Shown here: one piece after another, positions 1 to 9,152 of the stretch
Layout of the letters: each line of letters starts with the position of its first letter
Numbering within the stretch: the stretch's first letter is position 1
NCBI GenBank assembly: GCA_947463065.1
Contig: CANHSF010000006.1
Location: 1-39,757 of the forward strand
Source of the DNA: Flavobacteriales bacterium
GTDB taxonomy: Bacteria; Bacteroidota; Bacteroidia; Flavobacteriales_D; Sanyastnellaceae
Reading direction: 5' to 3'
Length of the DNA stretch: 39,757 bases
Position numbers and translations under genes: made by a program
Notes under the pieces: generated by a model
Database searches by the model: none
Told to the model about the DNA's origin: nothing
The model's input: only the letters and a program-made list of their open reading frames with translations

Positions 1-1206
1 GTGCCTGACATTGGTCCTTTTTCCACGGGAGGAGGACAAGCGGCCCTTGGTGCTATTTCAAGCGCTTGGGTCAGTGGCGCTAGCTACAATGTAACCATAG
101 AAGTGCAGGCGAACGATGCCGAGTGTGGGTTGATTTGGTGGGGCTATTCGATCCCTCGAACTATTGCGTTTTGCGGGGTTTGCGATCTACCATGGACGGG
201 GTCCAGCATCATACCCAACAACCAGACTTTGAGCAGTATTTGTTCTAACTTCAGTGTGACGCCATTTTTGGGCAATTATCAATTCAGATATCGCTTCCAA
301 ACAAACAATGGCAACACTGAGTTTTGTTCAAATTGGGCGACTGGTGATTTGACTACATGCAGCTCCACAATATTCGATTGTTTGCGTTACAACAAGACGT
401 ATATGGTCAGTTTTGGGGCTCGGTTTGTTCCTACAGATCCAATTTGTTGGTATGGACCGACCACGATTGTTACCCCTACCATGCCATATACGAATGTGAC
501 TTCTTCCACATGCTGCAGGTGGCGCAATGCCAATGCCGGGAATATTTCTGGATCAGTCATTTCGGGTTACGATCAATACCGTTTTCGCTTGACCCCAATA
601 AATCCTTGCAATGCATCTGGCCCATTGATGCCGATAGGTCCAGCCATTACTACCGGTTGGGGCACTACATCAGCGTTCAACCCATCAGGTATTACAACCC
701 CGGGTACGATTTATTTGGTTCAGCAACAAGGTAGAATTTTAAGCAACTCATGTCCAAACTGCTCGGGGGTTAATTCCACAATTCCAGGTCAGCAAACAGA
801 TTGGGGTAGTTTGTGTATTGTCGGTATTCGCGCATTGAGCAGCCCTGCCGCGGGCTCACCAATTGGGTGTTTTTGTACACCCGGACTCGCTGCTCCTTTC
901 GAAGAATTGGACCTCACCTACGATTTGGATTATGTGACCGCCAACAAAACATCCATTATTACAGTGAGCCAAACTGGCCACAAACTCTTGTCTGTTGACC
1001 TGAAAGCAGCCAATGCAATGGGAAATGGTAAAATTCTCATGCATAACTTGTCGGGACAACTCGTTCTTGAACAAGTAGTTCAAACGGATGAGGAACAAAT
1101 TGAAATAAACTTGAATGAGTTGAACGAAATGAGCACGGGGGTTTATGTGCTCACTGTTCAAACAGAAAGCGGTGTTTTCACAGAGAAACTGTTTATTCAC
1201 TTTTAA
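1..1206 (+). CDS. T9SS type A sorting-domain protein, Cys-rich, probably 5'-truncated by the window edge
   Basis: ORF open from base 1. The C-terminus 'GKILMHNLSGQLVLEQVV...LNELNEMSTGVYVLTVQTESGVFTEKLFIHF' has the type A CTD pattern. Upstream there are repeated YxFR.. beta-rich, Cys-rich segments. No signal peptide is visible, so the true start is likely upstream. Confidence 0.8.
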   Translation: MPDIGPFSTGGGQAALGAISSAWVSGASYNVTIEVQANDAECGLIWWGYSIPRTIAFCGVCDLPWTGSSIIPNNQTLSSICSNFSVTPFLGNYQFRYRFQTNNGNTEFCSNWATGDLTTCSSTIFDCLRYNKTYMVSFGARFVPTDPICWYGPTTIVTPTMPYTNVTSSTCCRWRNANAGNISGSVISGYDQYRFRLTPINPCNASGPLMPIGPAITTGWGTTSAFNPSGITTPGTIYLVQQQGRILSNSCPNCSGVNSTIPGQQTDWGSLCIVGIRALSSPAAGSPIGCFCTPGLAAPFEELDLTYDLDYVTANKTSIITVSQTGHKLLSVDLKAANAMGNGKILMHNLSGQLVLEQVVQTDEEQIEINLNELNEMSTGVYVLTVQTESGVFTEKLFIHF

Positions 1207-1247
1207 CAAGATCTTTCGAACTGTTCGGATTATCTACATAACGCCGT

Positions 1248-2687
1248 ATGCTCTTTAACTCATTTGAGTTCCTTGTTTTCTTTCCGATCGTTACGATCAT
1301 CTATTTTCTTCTCCCGCAAAAACTTCGCTGGTTGCATTTGTTGGTAGCCTCCTGCGTGTTTTATATGTTTTTCATTCCATATTATATCGTTATTTTATTT
1401 GTCACGATCATCATTGATTATTTTGCGGGAATATGGATTGAGGATAGCACAGGCAGACGGCGTAAGTTGTTTCTATGGGGCTCCATCGTTTCGACTTGTC
1501 TCGTTCTATTTGTCTTCAAGTACTACAATTTCTTCATTGGTAATTTTAACGATATTGCGGCTCTCACGGGTTGGAACTATTCGCTGGATTTACTGGGAAT
1601 CATTTTGCCCATTGGCTTGTCCTTTCACACCTTTCAAAGTTTAAGCTATGTCATTGAGGTCTATAGGGGCAACCAAAAAGCCGAACGCCATTTTGGAATT
1701 TATTCGCTGTATGTGATGTTTTATCCGCAACTGGTGGCTGGACCCATCGAGCGTCCACAGAATGTATTGCATCAATTTTATGAAAAACATCAGCTCAATT
1801 ACCAAGATGTATCGGCCGGCATCAAGCTGATGATTTGGGGGTTGTTCAAGAAGGTCGTGATAGCCGACAATATCGCTGGAATAGTGGATATTGTTTACGC
1901 CAATCCTGAAGGCACCAGTTGGCAATGGCTGTTGATCGGATCTTACCTGTTCGCTGTGCAGATCTATTGCGACTTCAGCGGTTACAGCGATATGGCGATC
2001 GGGGCCGCAAGGGTGATGGGTTTCCGACTCATGGAAAATTTCAATACGCCTTATATCGCCAATAGCATCAAAGCATTTTGGAGTAGATGGCATATCTCGC
2101 TCAGCACTTGGTTTCGCGATTACTTGTACATTCCCATGGGCGGCAATCGTGTTGAAGGTTGGCGCAAACACTTCAATTTGTTTACCGTATTTGCCGTCAG
2201 TGGCTTCTGGCACGGTGCAAATTGGACCTATATCGTATGGGGTTTGTTGCACGGTTTTTACAACGTGTTGGAGAATGTCCTGAAAAAATTTGCATGGTTC
2301 AAGGCCTGGATAGAAACCCAAGTGCCCATGAAAAAACGCCTCGGCGCCTTTGTTGTGTTTCATCTGGTGGTTCTGGGGTGGATCTTTTTCAGGGCGGAAA
2401 GCGTGAGCGATGCCTGGGTGGTCATCAAAGGTATTTTTACGGGACAAGGATCTTCGTGGGTGCCGCCCGATGAAATCATGACGTTTGGGTATTTGTCATT
2501 GGCCTTTAAGTTGGGGTTAGTGCTTGTGTTCATGGCTGTCGACCTAACTATGCACCGATTCTCTCGTGGGGTGTATGATCATCGCACTGGGCATTGGTTT
2601 AGACTCAGTCTTTTTGCTTATTTGGCAGCACTCATTTTACTTATTGGCTATTGGGGGGATGTGGAATTTATCTACTTCCAATTCTAG
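1248..2687 (+). CDS. MBOAT family O-acyltransferase (AlgI-like)
   Basis: 479 aa multi-TM protein with 'MFYPQLVAGPIERPQNVL', 'FCDFSGYSDMAIGAARVMGF'-like text and 'FWSRWHISLSTWFRDYLYIPMGGNR...SGFWHGANWTYIVWGLLHG'. These are characteristic MBOAT/AlgI motifs. Confidence 0.95.
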   Translation: MLFNSFEFLVFFPIVTIIYFLLPQKLRWLHLLVASCVFYMFFIPYYIVILFVTIIIDYFAGIWIEDSTGRRRKLFLWGSIVSTCLVLFVFKYYNFFIGNFNDIAALTGWNYSLDLLGIILPIGLSFHTFQSLSYVIEVYRGNQKAERHFGIYSLYVMFYPQLVAGPIERPQNVLHQFYEKHQLNYQDVSAGIKLMIWGLFKKVVIADNIAGIVDIVYANPEGTSWQWLLIGSYLFAVQIYCDFSGYSDMAIGAARVMGFRLMENFNTPYIANSIKAFWSRWHISLSTWFRDYLYIPMGGNRVEGWRKHFNLFTVFAVSGFWHGANWTYIVWGLLHGFYNVLENVLKKFAWFKAWIETQVPMKKRLGAFVVFHLVVLGWIFFRAESVSDAWVVIKGIFTGQGSSWVPPDEIMTFGYLSLAFKLGLVLVFMAVDLTMHRFSRGVYDHRTGHWFRLSLFAYLAALILLIGYWGDVEFIYFQF

Positions 2688-2854
2688 AGCCATTGGCCCG
2701 TATAGGACTGGTTGGGATAGGCCGCATGCCTATATGGCTAGGCCCCGAGTTGAATTGTTTACATAGAGGGGTAAATATGTAGATTTGTATAGTTGATAGA
2801 CAGCTCCAATCGCGCAAGTGCCTTCGGTTTGCTAACAAAAAGGATTAACCTAGA

Positions 2855-3814
2855 ATGGACAACAATCATAAGAAAATTGTTTTGAAGACGTTGTTTTTCG
2901 CAGCGCTATTGGGATTTTTTTATTTAGCGACCGCTTTTGTTCTGAGCCGCACCATTGTAAAAGGGAGACGTCTAATGGCTTATGTCAACCCCATGGCGGT
3001 TAGACTTGGCGGGCAAGAGCATAAAATGACACGAGAGTTCAATGGCAATGCAAAATACGATGTATTTGTTCTTGGCTCTTCCCATGCTTATCGAGGTTAC
3101 GACCCTCGGGTGTTTAAATCGTACGGATATGAGCTCTTTAATGCCGGTTCTTCGGCACAACATCCTTTAATTTCTGCTGTGTTATTGTCCAATATGGCTG
3201 AACAACTCGAGCACAAACCGCTAGTGATTATAGACGTGTATGATCGGATTTTGGAAATGGATGGCGACGAGAGTGTCGGGCGGGTAATGCTTAATTCTGC
3301 CGATATCGGCATGGCGTGCGAAATTTTCTGTGCCAAACCGAATATCGTTGCTTTCAATACTTTAGTCGGGCGATGGCTGTTGCCGGATGACTTTATTGAA
3401 GTTGAAGCAAAGGACTATGTGGGAAGTGGATATTGCATGCGCACCGATAGCTTGGACGAGGTTTTGCCCCCGTTGAAAGAAACTTTTACAATGGATGATA
3501 GAGCTAAGGGCGGTATTGTTGATATGGTCGCTTGGTTAAAAGAAAATCATTGTCCTTTTGTTTTTGTGAGTCATCCGATGCCGCCTCGGCAAGGGCGCGA
3601 GACGTATCATGAATTTGCGGTGAAGGAATTGGAAAGTATTGTCGGCACTGAGCAATTGGTGTATTTGGATTTCAATAATTTTGATTTTGGTCCGCAATGG
3701 CGAGCGTATTTTGGCGATGCTGCGCATTTGAATCAAGCGGGCGTTGATCTTTTTAATGACATGCTGATTGATTCACTTGAAAGTCGCGGCATGCTGCGCA
3801 AGGCGCCCATGTAA
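2855..3814 (+). CDS. SGNH-hydrolase-like protein, likely partner of the MBOAT acyltransferase
   Basis: N-terminal TM segment, 'DVFVLGSSHAYRGYDPRVF' (block I-like GSSH) and a late 'DAAHLNQAGVDLFNDML' (D-x-x-H catalytic block). Confidence 0.75.
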   Translation: MDNNHKKIVLKTLFFAALLGFFYLATAFVLSRTIVKGRRLMAYVNPMAVRLGGQEHKMTREFNGNAKYDVFVLGSSHAYRGYDPRVFKSYGYELFNAGSSAQHPLISAVLLSNMAEQLEHKPLVIIDVYDRILEMDGDESVGRVMLNSADIGMACEIFCAKPNIVAFNTLVGRWLLPDDFIEVEAKDYVGSGYCMRTDSLDEVLPPLKETFTMDDRAKGGIVDMVAWLKENHCPFVFVSHPMPPRQGRETYHEFAVKELESIVGTEQLVYLDFNNFDFGPQWRAYFGDAAHLNQAGVDLFNDMLIDSLESRGMLRKAPM

Positions 3815-3895
3815 TTCCTAATCTGGGCGGTGTAGATATTTTGATTTATTTTTGTTCGTTGGTTTGCGCCTTTTGGCAACGACCTTTACCTGCAT

Positions 3896-5293
3896 ATGGA
3901 ATTTAAACCCTTTTCCGTCGTTAATCAATTTCTTAAGGAGAAACTTATCCTAGCTAGCCGATATAGCAATAAGGAGATTTCACTGCTTAAGATTTTTCAG
4001 CATGCCCTGTCATTCGCCATAGTCGGCAACGATGAGAAATTGATCAAGAATTACCTCCATCTTCCACTGTTTGTGCAAATTTTTATCTATCGGCTAAAAG
4101 GTTGGACCCGCCGCACAAGCAGATCAAAGGTGGCCTTGAAGTCAACGGTTATTTTGGATCCGGTGCGTTTGGTCAAAGACGAAAAAGGCGCATACCGATC
4201 CATCTATTTTGATCGCGTAGTAGCGGCATTGGGGCGTTCGCAAGTCAGTATTTTGCACCAACGTTCCAGCGATTTGATCCAAGGCGATTGCGATGTGACA
4301 CAATTGGACCGCAACTGGCCGGCTTTGGATGATGTGGAAAAAGAAGTGCTGAAACAAATCATCGGTGTGGTGAAGCGCAACAACAGCTTTCATTATTACA
4401 CCGCTTATGAGAAGAAGCACATCCTCTCGGCCCTTCATATTTTCTATGAGGATTTTCGGTTTTATTATCAATTGTTCAAAGGACAATCCATTGAACGCCT
4501 CATTTTTATTTGCCACTACCACAACGAAGGCTTATTGGCTGCTGCCAAAGCGTTGAATATTTTCACCATCGAGTTGCAGCATGGATTGATTGCGGACAAT
4601 GACTTGTACTATGTATATCACGAACAATTTGCGGGAAGTGTTCAGAACGCATTTTTCCCCGACCGCATCTTGGTGTACGGCCAGTATTGGAAGGGAATTT
4701 TGGAAAAAGGATGTGAGTTTCGCCCTAAGCAAATTCTCATCGGTGGAGATTATTTGTTTCGACTTCATGAACGGCGCGAGGACGCTTCGAAAAAGGAAAA
4801 TTTAATTTTGGTGTGTGCGCAAAAAACCTTGCACGAAGACTACGTGGGCTATGGTCGAATTTTGGCCAAACACGTGCAGGCTCACCCCGATTGGAAGGTG
4901 ATTGTGAAGTTGCACCCTCTGGAAAAAAACAAAGAAGAATATGAAGTTCTTCGCTCTTTTGGCTTTGAAATCGTTGACTTGGAATGGCCACTGGATGTTT
5001 TGCTGATGCGGTGTAAAATTCAGATCAGCATTTATTCCACCACTTTTTTCGATGCCGTGGGTTACGATGTGGTCAATTTTTCTTTGCAACACTTTGGCGC
5101 CAGCAGCGATTATGCCGCCGATATGGTTACCGAAGGCGTGGCCTTGCCTTTGGAAGTCAATCAAAACCCCATCGATGCCTACCACAAGGCGCGCATACAG
5201 CAGCCTGCTGTGTTGGGCCGAGAGGATGTGTATGCGCCGTTTGATCGCGATGCTTTCGTGCGCATGCTGCAAGTTCCTGGAAAGTTGTTGTGA
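3896..5293 (+). CDS. Capsule/surface polysaccharide biosynthesis-type glycosyltransferase-like protein
   Basis: 465 aa, 'ALNIFTIELQHGLIADNDLYYVYH', 'DRILVYGQYWKGIL', 'HPDWKVIVKLHPLEKN', 'IYSTTFFDAVGYDVVNF': GT-B/capsule-synthesis-like motifs. Confidence 0.55.
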   Translation: MEFKPFSVVNQFLKEKLILASRYSNKEISLLKIFQHALSFAIVGNDEKLIKNYLHLPLFVQIFIYRLKGWTRRTSRSKVALKSTVILDPVRLVKDEKGAYRSIYFDRVVAALGRSQVSILHQRSSDLIQGDCDVTQLDRNWPALDDVEKEVLKQIIGVVKRNNSFHYYTAYEKKHILSALHIFYEDFRFYYQLFKGQSIERLIFICHYHNEGLLAAAKALNIFTIELQHGLIADNDLYYVYHEQFAGSVQNAFFPDRILVYGQYWKGILEKGCEFRPKQILIGGDYLFRLHERREDASKKENLILVCAQKTLHEDYVGYGRILAKHVQAHPDWKVIVKLHPLEKNKEEYEVLRSFGFEIVDLEWPLDVLLMRCKIQISIYSTTFFDAVGYDVVNFSLQHFGASSDYAADMVTEGVALPLEVNQNPIDAYHKARIQQPAVLGREDVYAPFDRDAFVRMLQVPGKLL

Positions 5294-5418
5294 GGTGCTG
5301 CTTAGTAGTTGCTTTGCGATGTAGTTTTTACTGTGCGTCGATCCATTGTGCATGCCGGCAAAGAATATCAGTAACCCGAGCAATCTTTTGCAATACTTTC
5401 GTACAACAACACATGTGA

Positions 5419-5841
5419 ATGTTCTTCAATATGGAATGGTCTTATCAAACAATAGGGATCCTGATTTTGATTGGCATCCTCGCTGGCATGCTCAGTGGAT
5501 TCGTTGGAGTGGGAGGCGGTTTGGTGATTGTGCCCGCACTGATGTACTTTTTATCGCTCAACCAGTTTCAGGCGCAGGGAACCAGCTTGGCAGTGCTGAT
5601 GTTGCCAGTGGGTTTTTTGGGTGTGATCAACTATTACAAAACGGGCAATGTACACGTATCCTATGCCCTCTTCATTGCTGGTGCTTTTATTTTGGGAAGC
5701 TATTTTGGGAGCAAAATGGCTTTGCGGCTGCCGGAGTACAAAGTCAAGTTTTTCTTTGGACTATTGATGCTGTACATGGCCATCCAAATGATTTGGAAGT
5801 CGGGTGCCAAATGGTGGGGTGAAGCCCAAACGCCTTTATAG
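5419..5841 (+). CDS. Half-length TauE/SafE (TSUP) family membrane protein
   Basis: 140 aa, 'GILAGMLSGFVGVGGGLVIVPALMYFL...QAQGTSLAVLMLPVGFLGVINYYKTGNV': one TSUP repeat. Confidence 0.8.
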   Translation: MFFNMEWSYQTIGILILIGILAGMLSGFVGVGGGLVIVPALMYFLSLNQFQAQGTSLAVLMLPVGFLGVINYYKTGNVHVSYALFIAGAFILGSYFGSKMALRLPEYKVKFFFGLLMLYMAIQMIWKSGAKWWGEAQTPL

Positions 5842-7014
5842 CCCTCGTCTGGCTTTCTCCTTGAGGATCAAGCTCAGCTCTCTGCCCGTTTGGCCTTTGA
5901 CGCTGGTGTTTTCCATCGCTCTTCGGATGAGGTAAGGAATCACTTCTTTGATCGGACCATACGGCACATATTTCGCCACATTGAATCCCAAATGAGCAAG
6001 GTTGTAGCTGATGTGGTCGCTCATGCCGTAGAGTTGGGCAAAGTAAAAACGGGTATCGTTGGGTGAGATCTTGTTTTCCTGCATCAAACGCGCGAGGTAC
6101 AAATTGCTGTTTTCATTGTGTGAGCCGCAGCAAATGCTGATGCGATCGCGGTGGGTCACGCAATAGAGCAGGGCGGCGTCGAAGTCCTGATCGCAAGCGG
6201 CTTTGGATGGCTGAATGGGATCGCGGTATTGCATGGATTGGGCGCGAGCACTTTCTTTCTCCATATAAGCGCCGCGCACCAATTTAAAGCCGCAGAAGTA
6301 GTTGCGCTCCACGGCCCGTTGGTGGCTTTGATGCAAAAAGTCCAGCCTGTCGTGCCTATACAATTGAATGGTGTTGTAGACAATGGCTTTGCGGGTGTTG
6401 TACTTTTCCATCATGGCATCGGCCAATTGATCGATGGCGTCTTGAATCCAACTGTCTTCGGCATCGATGAAAATGGGGGTGTCGACCTGCACCGCTAAAG
6501 CACAAATGGCATCTACACGATGGATGACCCGTTGCCAAGCGGCCTCTTCTTCGGTGGTGAGTGCTTGTTGGGCATTGACTTTTTCCAGCAACGCAAATCG
6601 GGCTATGCCAGTCACTTTGAATACACAAAATGGAATGTCGGCTTTGCCTTGTGATGCGCGCAAAGTGGCCAAGGTTTCTTCGCACGTGGCGTCAAAATCG
6701 GCCTCGCTTTCTTTGCCTTCCACCGAATAGTCCAATATGGTTCCAATGCCGGCCTTGGAAAGAGCTGCTGTCGCTGAGGCGCATTCGGCGATGGTCTCGC
6801 CGCCGCAGAATTGTTTGAATATGGTGCCTTTGATGGCCCAGCCAATGGGAATGCCAAGGCGAATCGCTGTCTCTGTAGCCACCTTGCCCACCTTGACCAG
6901 GGTGGGGTTGGCAATTAGCTTGAAGAGATAGTACGACCGAGTGAGTTCCTTGTTGGATTTGCCGCTAAAGGCGACTTCCGTGTTTTCGAATAGTTGTGTT
7001 GGGAATGGTTCCAT
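5836..7014 (-). CDS. Proline dehydrogenase family protein
   Basis: 392 aa with 'TILDYSVEGKESEADFD', 'FIDAEDSWIQDAIDQL', 'GFKLVRGAYMEKE', 'GSHNENSN', 'FYFAQLYGMSDHISYNLA..G.NVAKYVPYGPI...PYLIRRAMEN': PRODH motifs. Confidence 0.95.
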   Translation of the reverse strand: MEPFPTQLFENTEVAFSGKSNKELTRSYYLFKLIANPTLVKVGKVATETAIRLGIPIGWAIKGTIFKQFCGGETIAECASATAALSKAGIGTILDYSVEGKESEADFDATCEETLATLRASQGKADIPFCVFKVTGIARFALLEKVNAQQALTTEEEAAWQRVIHRVDAICALAVQVDTPIFIDAEDSWIQDAIDQLADAMMEKYNTRKAIVYNTIQLYRHDRLDFLHQSHQRAVERNYFCGFKLVRGAYMEKESARAQSMQYRDPIQPSKAACDQDFDAALLYCVTHRDRISICCGSHNENSNLYLARLMQENKISPNDTRFYFAQLYGMSDHISYNLAHLGFNVAKYVPYGPIKEVIPYLIRRAMENTSVKGQTGRELSLILKEKARRGL

Positions 7015-7178
7015 TGGTGGCGCGAATTTGTGTCCGAACGCTCAAATCGCCAATTAAAATGACGAAAATCTTTTGCCTGCATCGGCGCGATGGTTTGATT
7101 CCTTAACGATCAGGGCGAATGGAGCAATCATGAGCAACGGCATGCTATTAACTATTGCCGCCAGCAACTTGTTCGCTG

Positions 7179-7808
7179 TTATTCGTTGATGCGCATGACT
7201 TTGGTCAAGGGGTGAAACAAGTACAGGTGTCCGCTGTCGATGCAGGTGCATTGGTAGCGGGTGCGGACTTTCAGGCCCCGAGCAAAACGGCGTTTTTCGC
7301 GGCCATAGAGGAATTTATCTCCCTTTTGCAGATCGTCTACCATACAAATATTGGGATGGCTTTTTTTGTCGTATCGGGCCAGAACTTTGGCCATGGTATG
7401 GTCGCTGCACGAAGTTGCTCCGGGATTTTGAAGATATCCGTGGATGGCCAATTGCAAATCTTCGGGGAATATATTGCGACGAAGAAAGGGTCCAAGGGTG
7501 CGTTTGAAGGCGCTTTTCCATTCGTCGCCATGCGGTTTGACGTGCCAACCGTGCTCCACGTGGGTGATCAAATGCGCCAATTCGTGCATCAGGGTAACCA
7601 AAAAGGCGTAAGGATTGAGGTTGCCGTTGACGGTCAACTCCAACCTACCGGTCCTGGAGTCGGCCTTGAAATCGCCGTGTTTGGTAGCGCGAGGGGGAGT
7701 AATGACCAAGTGATGTGGATAGGCTCGGAGTTTCTCGCATACCAATTCCACCGATCCTTCGGGCAAAAATGGCTCAAGGGCGTTCTCTAAATCCGTGCGC
7801 TTCTGCAT
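7179..7808 (-). CDS. SprT-like zinc metallopeptidase-domain protein
   Basis: 'LVTLMHELAHLITHVEHGWHVKPHGDEWKSAFKR' HExxH...H pattern. The start was set to MQKRTDL (7808) rather than the longer ORF start at 7892, which runs through the upstream lipoprotein. Confidence 0.8.
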   Translation of the reverse strand: MQKRTDLENALEPFLPEGSVELVCEKLRAYPHHLVITPPRATKHGDFKADSRTGRLELTVNGNLNPYAFLVTLMHELAHLITHVEHGWHVKPHGDEWKSAFKRTLGPFLRRNIFPEDLQLAIHGYLQNPGATSCSDHTMAKVLARYDKKSHPNICMVDDLQKGDKFLYGREKRRFARGLKVRTRYQCTCIDSGHLYLFHPLTKVMRINE

Positions 7809-7953
7809 CGATCTCAATTTTATCTTCCCATTTTGGGCATGTGCGGCATTTGGGTTTTTTGCCGTGACCTCCTTTGCCCGATGTGCAGCCAACCCCTATA
7901 GCACAAAATCCGACAATGGTCAGGACAAGGAGATTTCGCATTGCAGTTTTCAT
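7774..7953 (-). CDS. Small putative lipoprotein
   Basis: 'MKTAMRNLLVLTIVGFCAIGVGCTSGKGGHGKKPKCRTCPKWEDKIEIDAEAHGFRERP': signal and lipobox-like 'GVGC', with Cys-rich CRTCP. Overlaps the SprT-like gene by about 35 nt. Confidence 0.55.
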   Translation of the reverse strand: MKTAMRNLLVLTIVGFCAIGVGCTSGKGGHGKKPKCRTCPKWEDKIEIDAEAHGFRERP

Positions 7954-7976
7954 GATTGACGAATAATGTGTGATCT

Positions 7977-8324
7977 TTGGCGAAGATAATTCGAAAAAAA
8001 CCGATAATCGTTCATCCAAACGCAATGGTACTCAATTTATTTTTTTTGGTTTTGGGATTGGTGGGATGGTATTTTTTCTCATTTCGTGTTTTGCGTTATA
8101 TGGTGGATGCTTCGGAAGGACGGTGGAAGTGGGAGTTGGCCCTGTACCTGTTGCTGTTGTGCGCCACTATTTTTTTGATCAAATTTGCGATCTACGCCCT
8201 CACGGGCTACCCCGCGCCAGGCAGTTGGGCCAGTCGTCTTTTTTTAGGTTTTGGCTTGGTGTGCTCCTATCTTGTGCCTTTTGCCAACGAGTACATCAAA
8301 CATTTTTTCAAGCGCAAAAAGTAA
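7977..8324 (+). CDS. Hypothetical membrane protein
   Basis: 115-aa ORF (TTG start; alternative ATG at 8025) with three hydrophobic segments. Divergent from the lipoprotein gene. Confidence 0.55.
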   Translation: MAKIIRKKPIIVHPNAMVLNLFFLVLGLVGWYFFSFRVLRYMVDASEGRWKWELALYLLLLCATIFLIKFAIYALTGYPAPGSWASRLFLGFGLVCSYLVPFANEYIKHFFKRKK

Positions 8325-8408
8325 AAATCGAACAATCAACGACGCAATGCCAACAACATTTTTTGCCGCATTGGGTTAGAGGATAATGTCAGACGTAAGT
8401 TTGCTTCA

Positions 8409-9152
8409 ATGAGCGGATTATTTTCACATATCGGAAGGTACAGCATCTTATTGGGGCAAGTCTTCACCCGGCCTGCCAAAGCTTCTGAATACCGCCGTTT
8501 GATCGTGGATGAATTGGACAAAATCGGTCTGCAATCCTTGGGTATTGTGGCGCTACTCTCTTTTTTTATGGGCGCCGTAGTCACCATCCAAACTGCAGCC
8601 AATATCGATAGCGGTTGGATTCCCAAATGGACCATCGGATTTACAACCCGTCAAACCATGATTTTGGAATTTTCAAGTACCATTGTCTGCCTGATTCTAT
8701 CGGGCAAAGTGGGTGGCAACATCTCCTCCGAAATTGGTACCATGCGCATTACCGAGCAAATCGATGCCATGGACGTGATGGGCGTGAACTCTGCCAGTGT
8801 CTTGATTTTACCCAAAATAATCGCGGCCATTTTCATTTTCCCCTTTATGGTTATCGGCTCTATGTTTTTGGGTATTTGCGCCGGTGCTATCGTGGGTACG
8901 GGTCAGGGTGTGATTTCGCTCACGGATTATATTTATGGTCTGCAATATTACTTTGAGCCCTATCAGGTGAGTTATACGCTGATTAAAACGGTGGTATTTG
9001 CTTTCATCATCACCAGCATCAGTTCGTACCACGGTTATTTCACCAAGGGTGGCGCGCGCGAGGTGGGCCAAAGCAGCACCAAGGCAGTCGTGTATTCCAT
9101 GGTGTTTATCTTATTGTCGAATTATATTTTAACCCAGTTGTTGCTCCTTTGA
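8409..9152 (+). CDS. MlaE-family ABC transporter permease
   Basis: 247 aa, 'ALLSFFMGAVVTIQTAANI', 'SGKVGGNISSEIGTMRITEQIDAMDVMGVNSASVLILPKIIAA', 'YHGYFTKGGAREVGQSSTKAVVYSMVFILLSNYILTQLLL': MlaE/YrbE signature. Confidence 0.92.
   Translation: MSGLFSHIGRYSILLGQVFTRPAKASEYRRLIVDELDKIGLQSLGIVALLSFFMGAVVTIQTAANIDSGWIPKWTIGFTTRQTMILEFSSTIVCLILSGKVGGNISSEIGTMRITEQIDAMDVMGVNSASVLILPKIIAAIFIFPFMVIGSMFLGICAGAIVGTGQGVISLTDYIYGLQYYFEPYQVSYTLIKTVVFAFIITSISSYHGYFTKGGAREVGQSSTKAVVYSMVFILLSNYILTQLLLL

Noticed and set aside
2690-2770. Imperfect hairpins (TAGGC..GCCTA, GGCC..GGCC) after the MBOAT gene
   Set aside because: Short, imperfect stems without T-tract; not enough to call a terminator or RNA.
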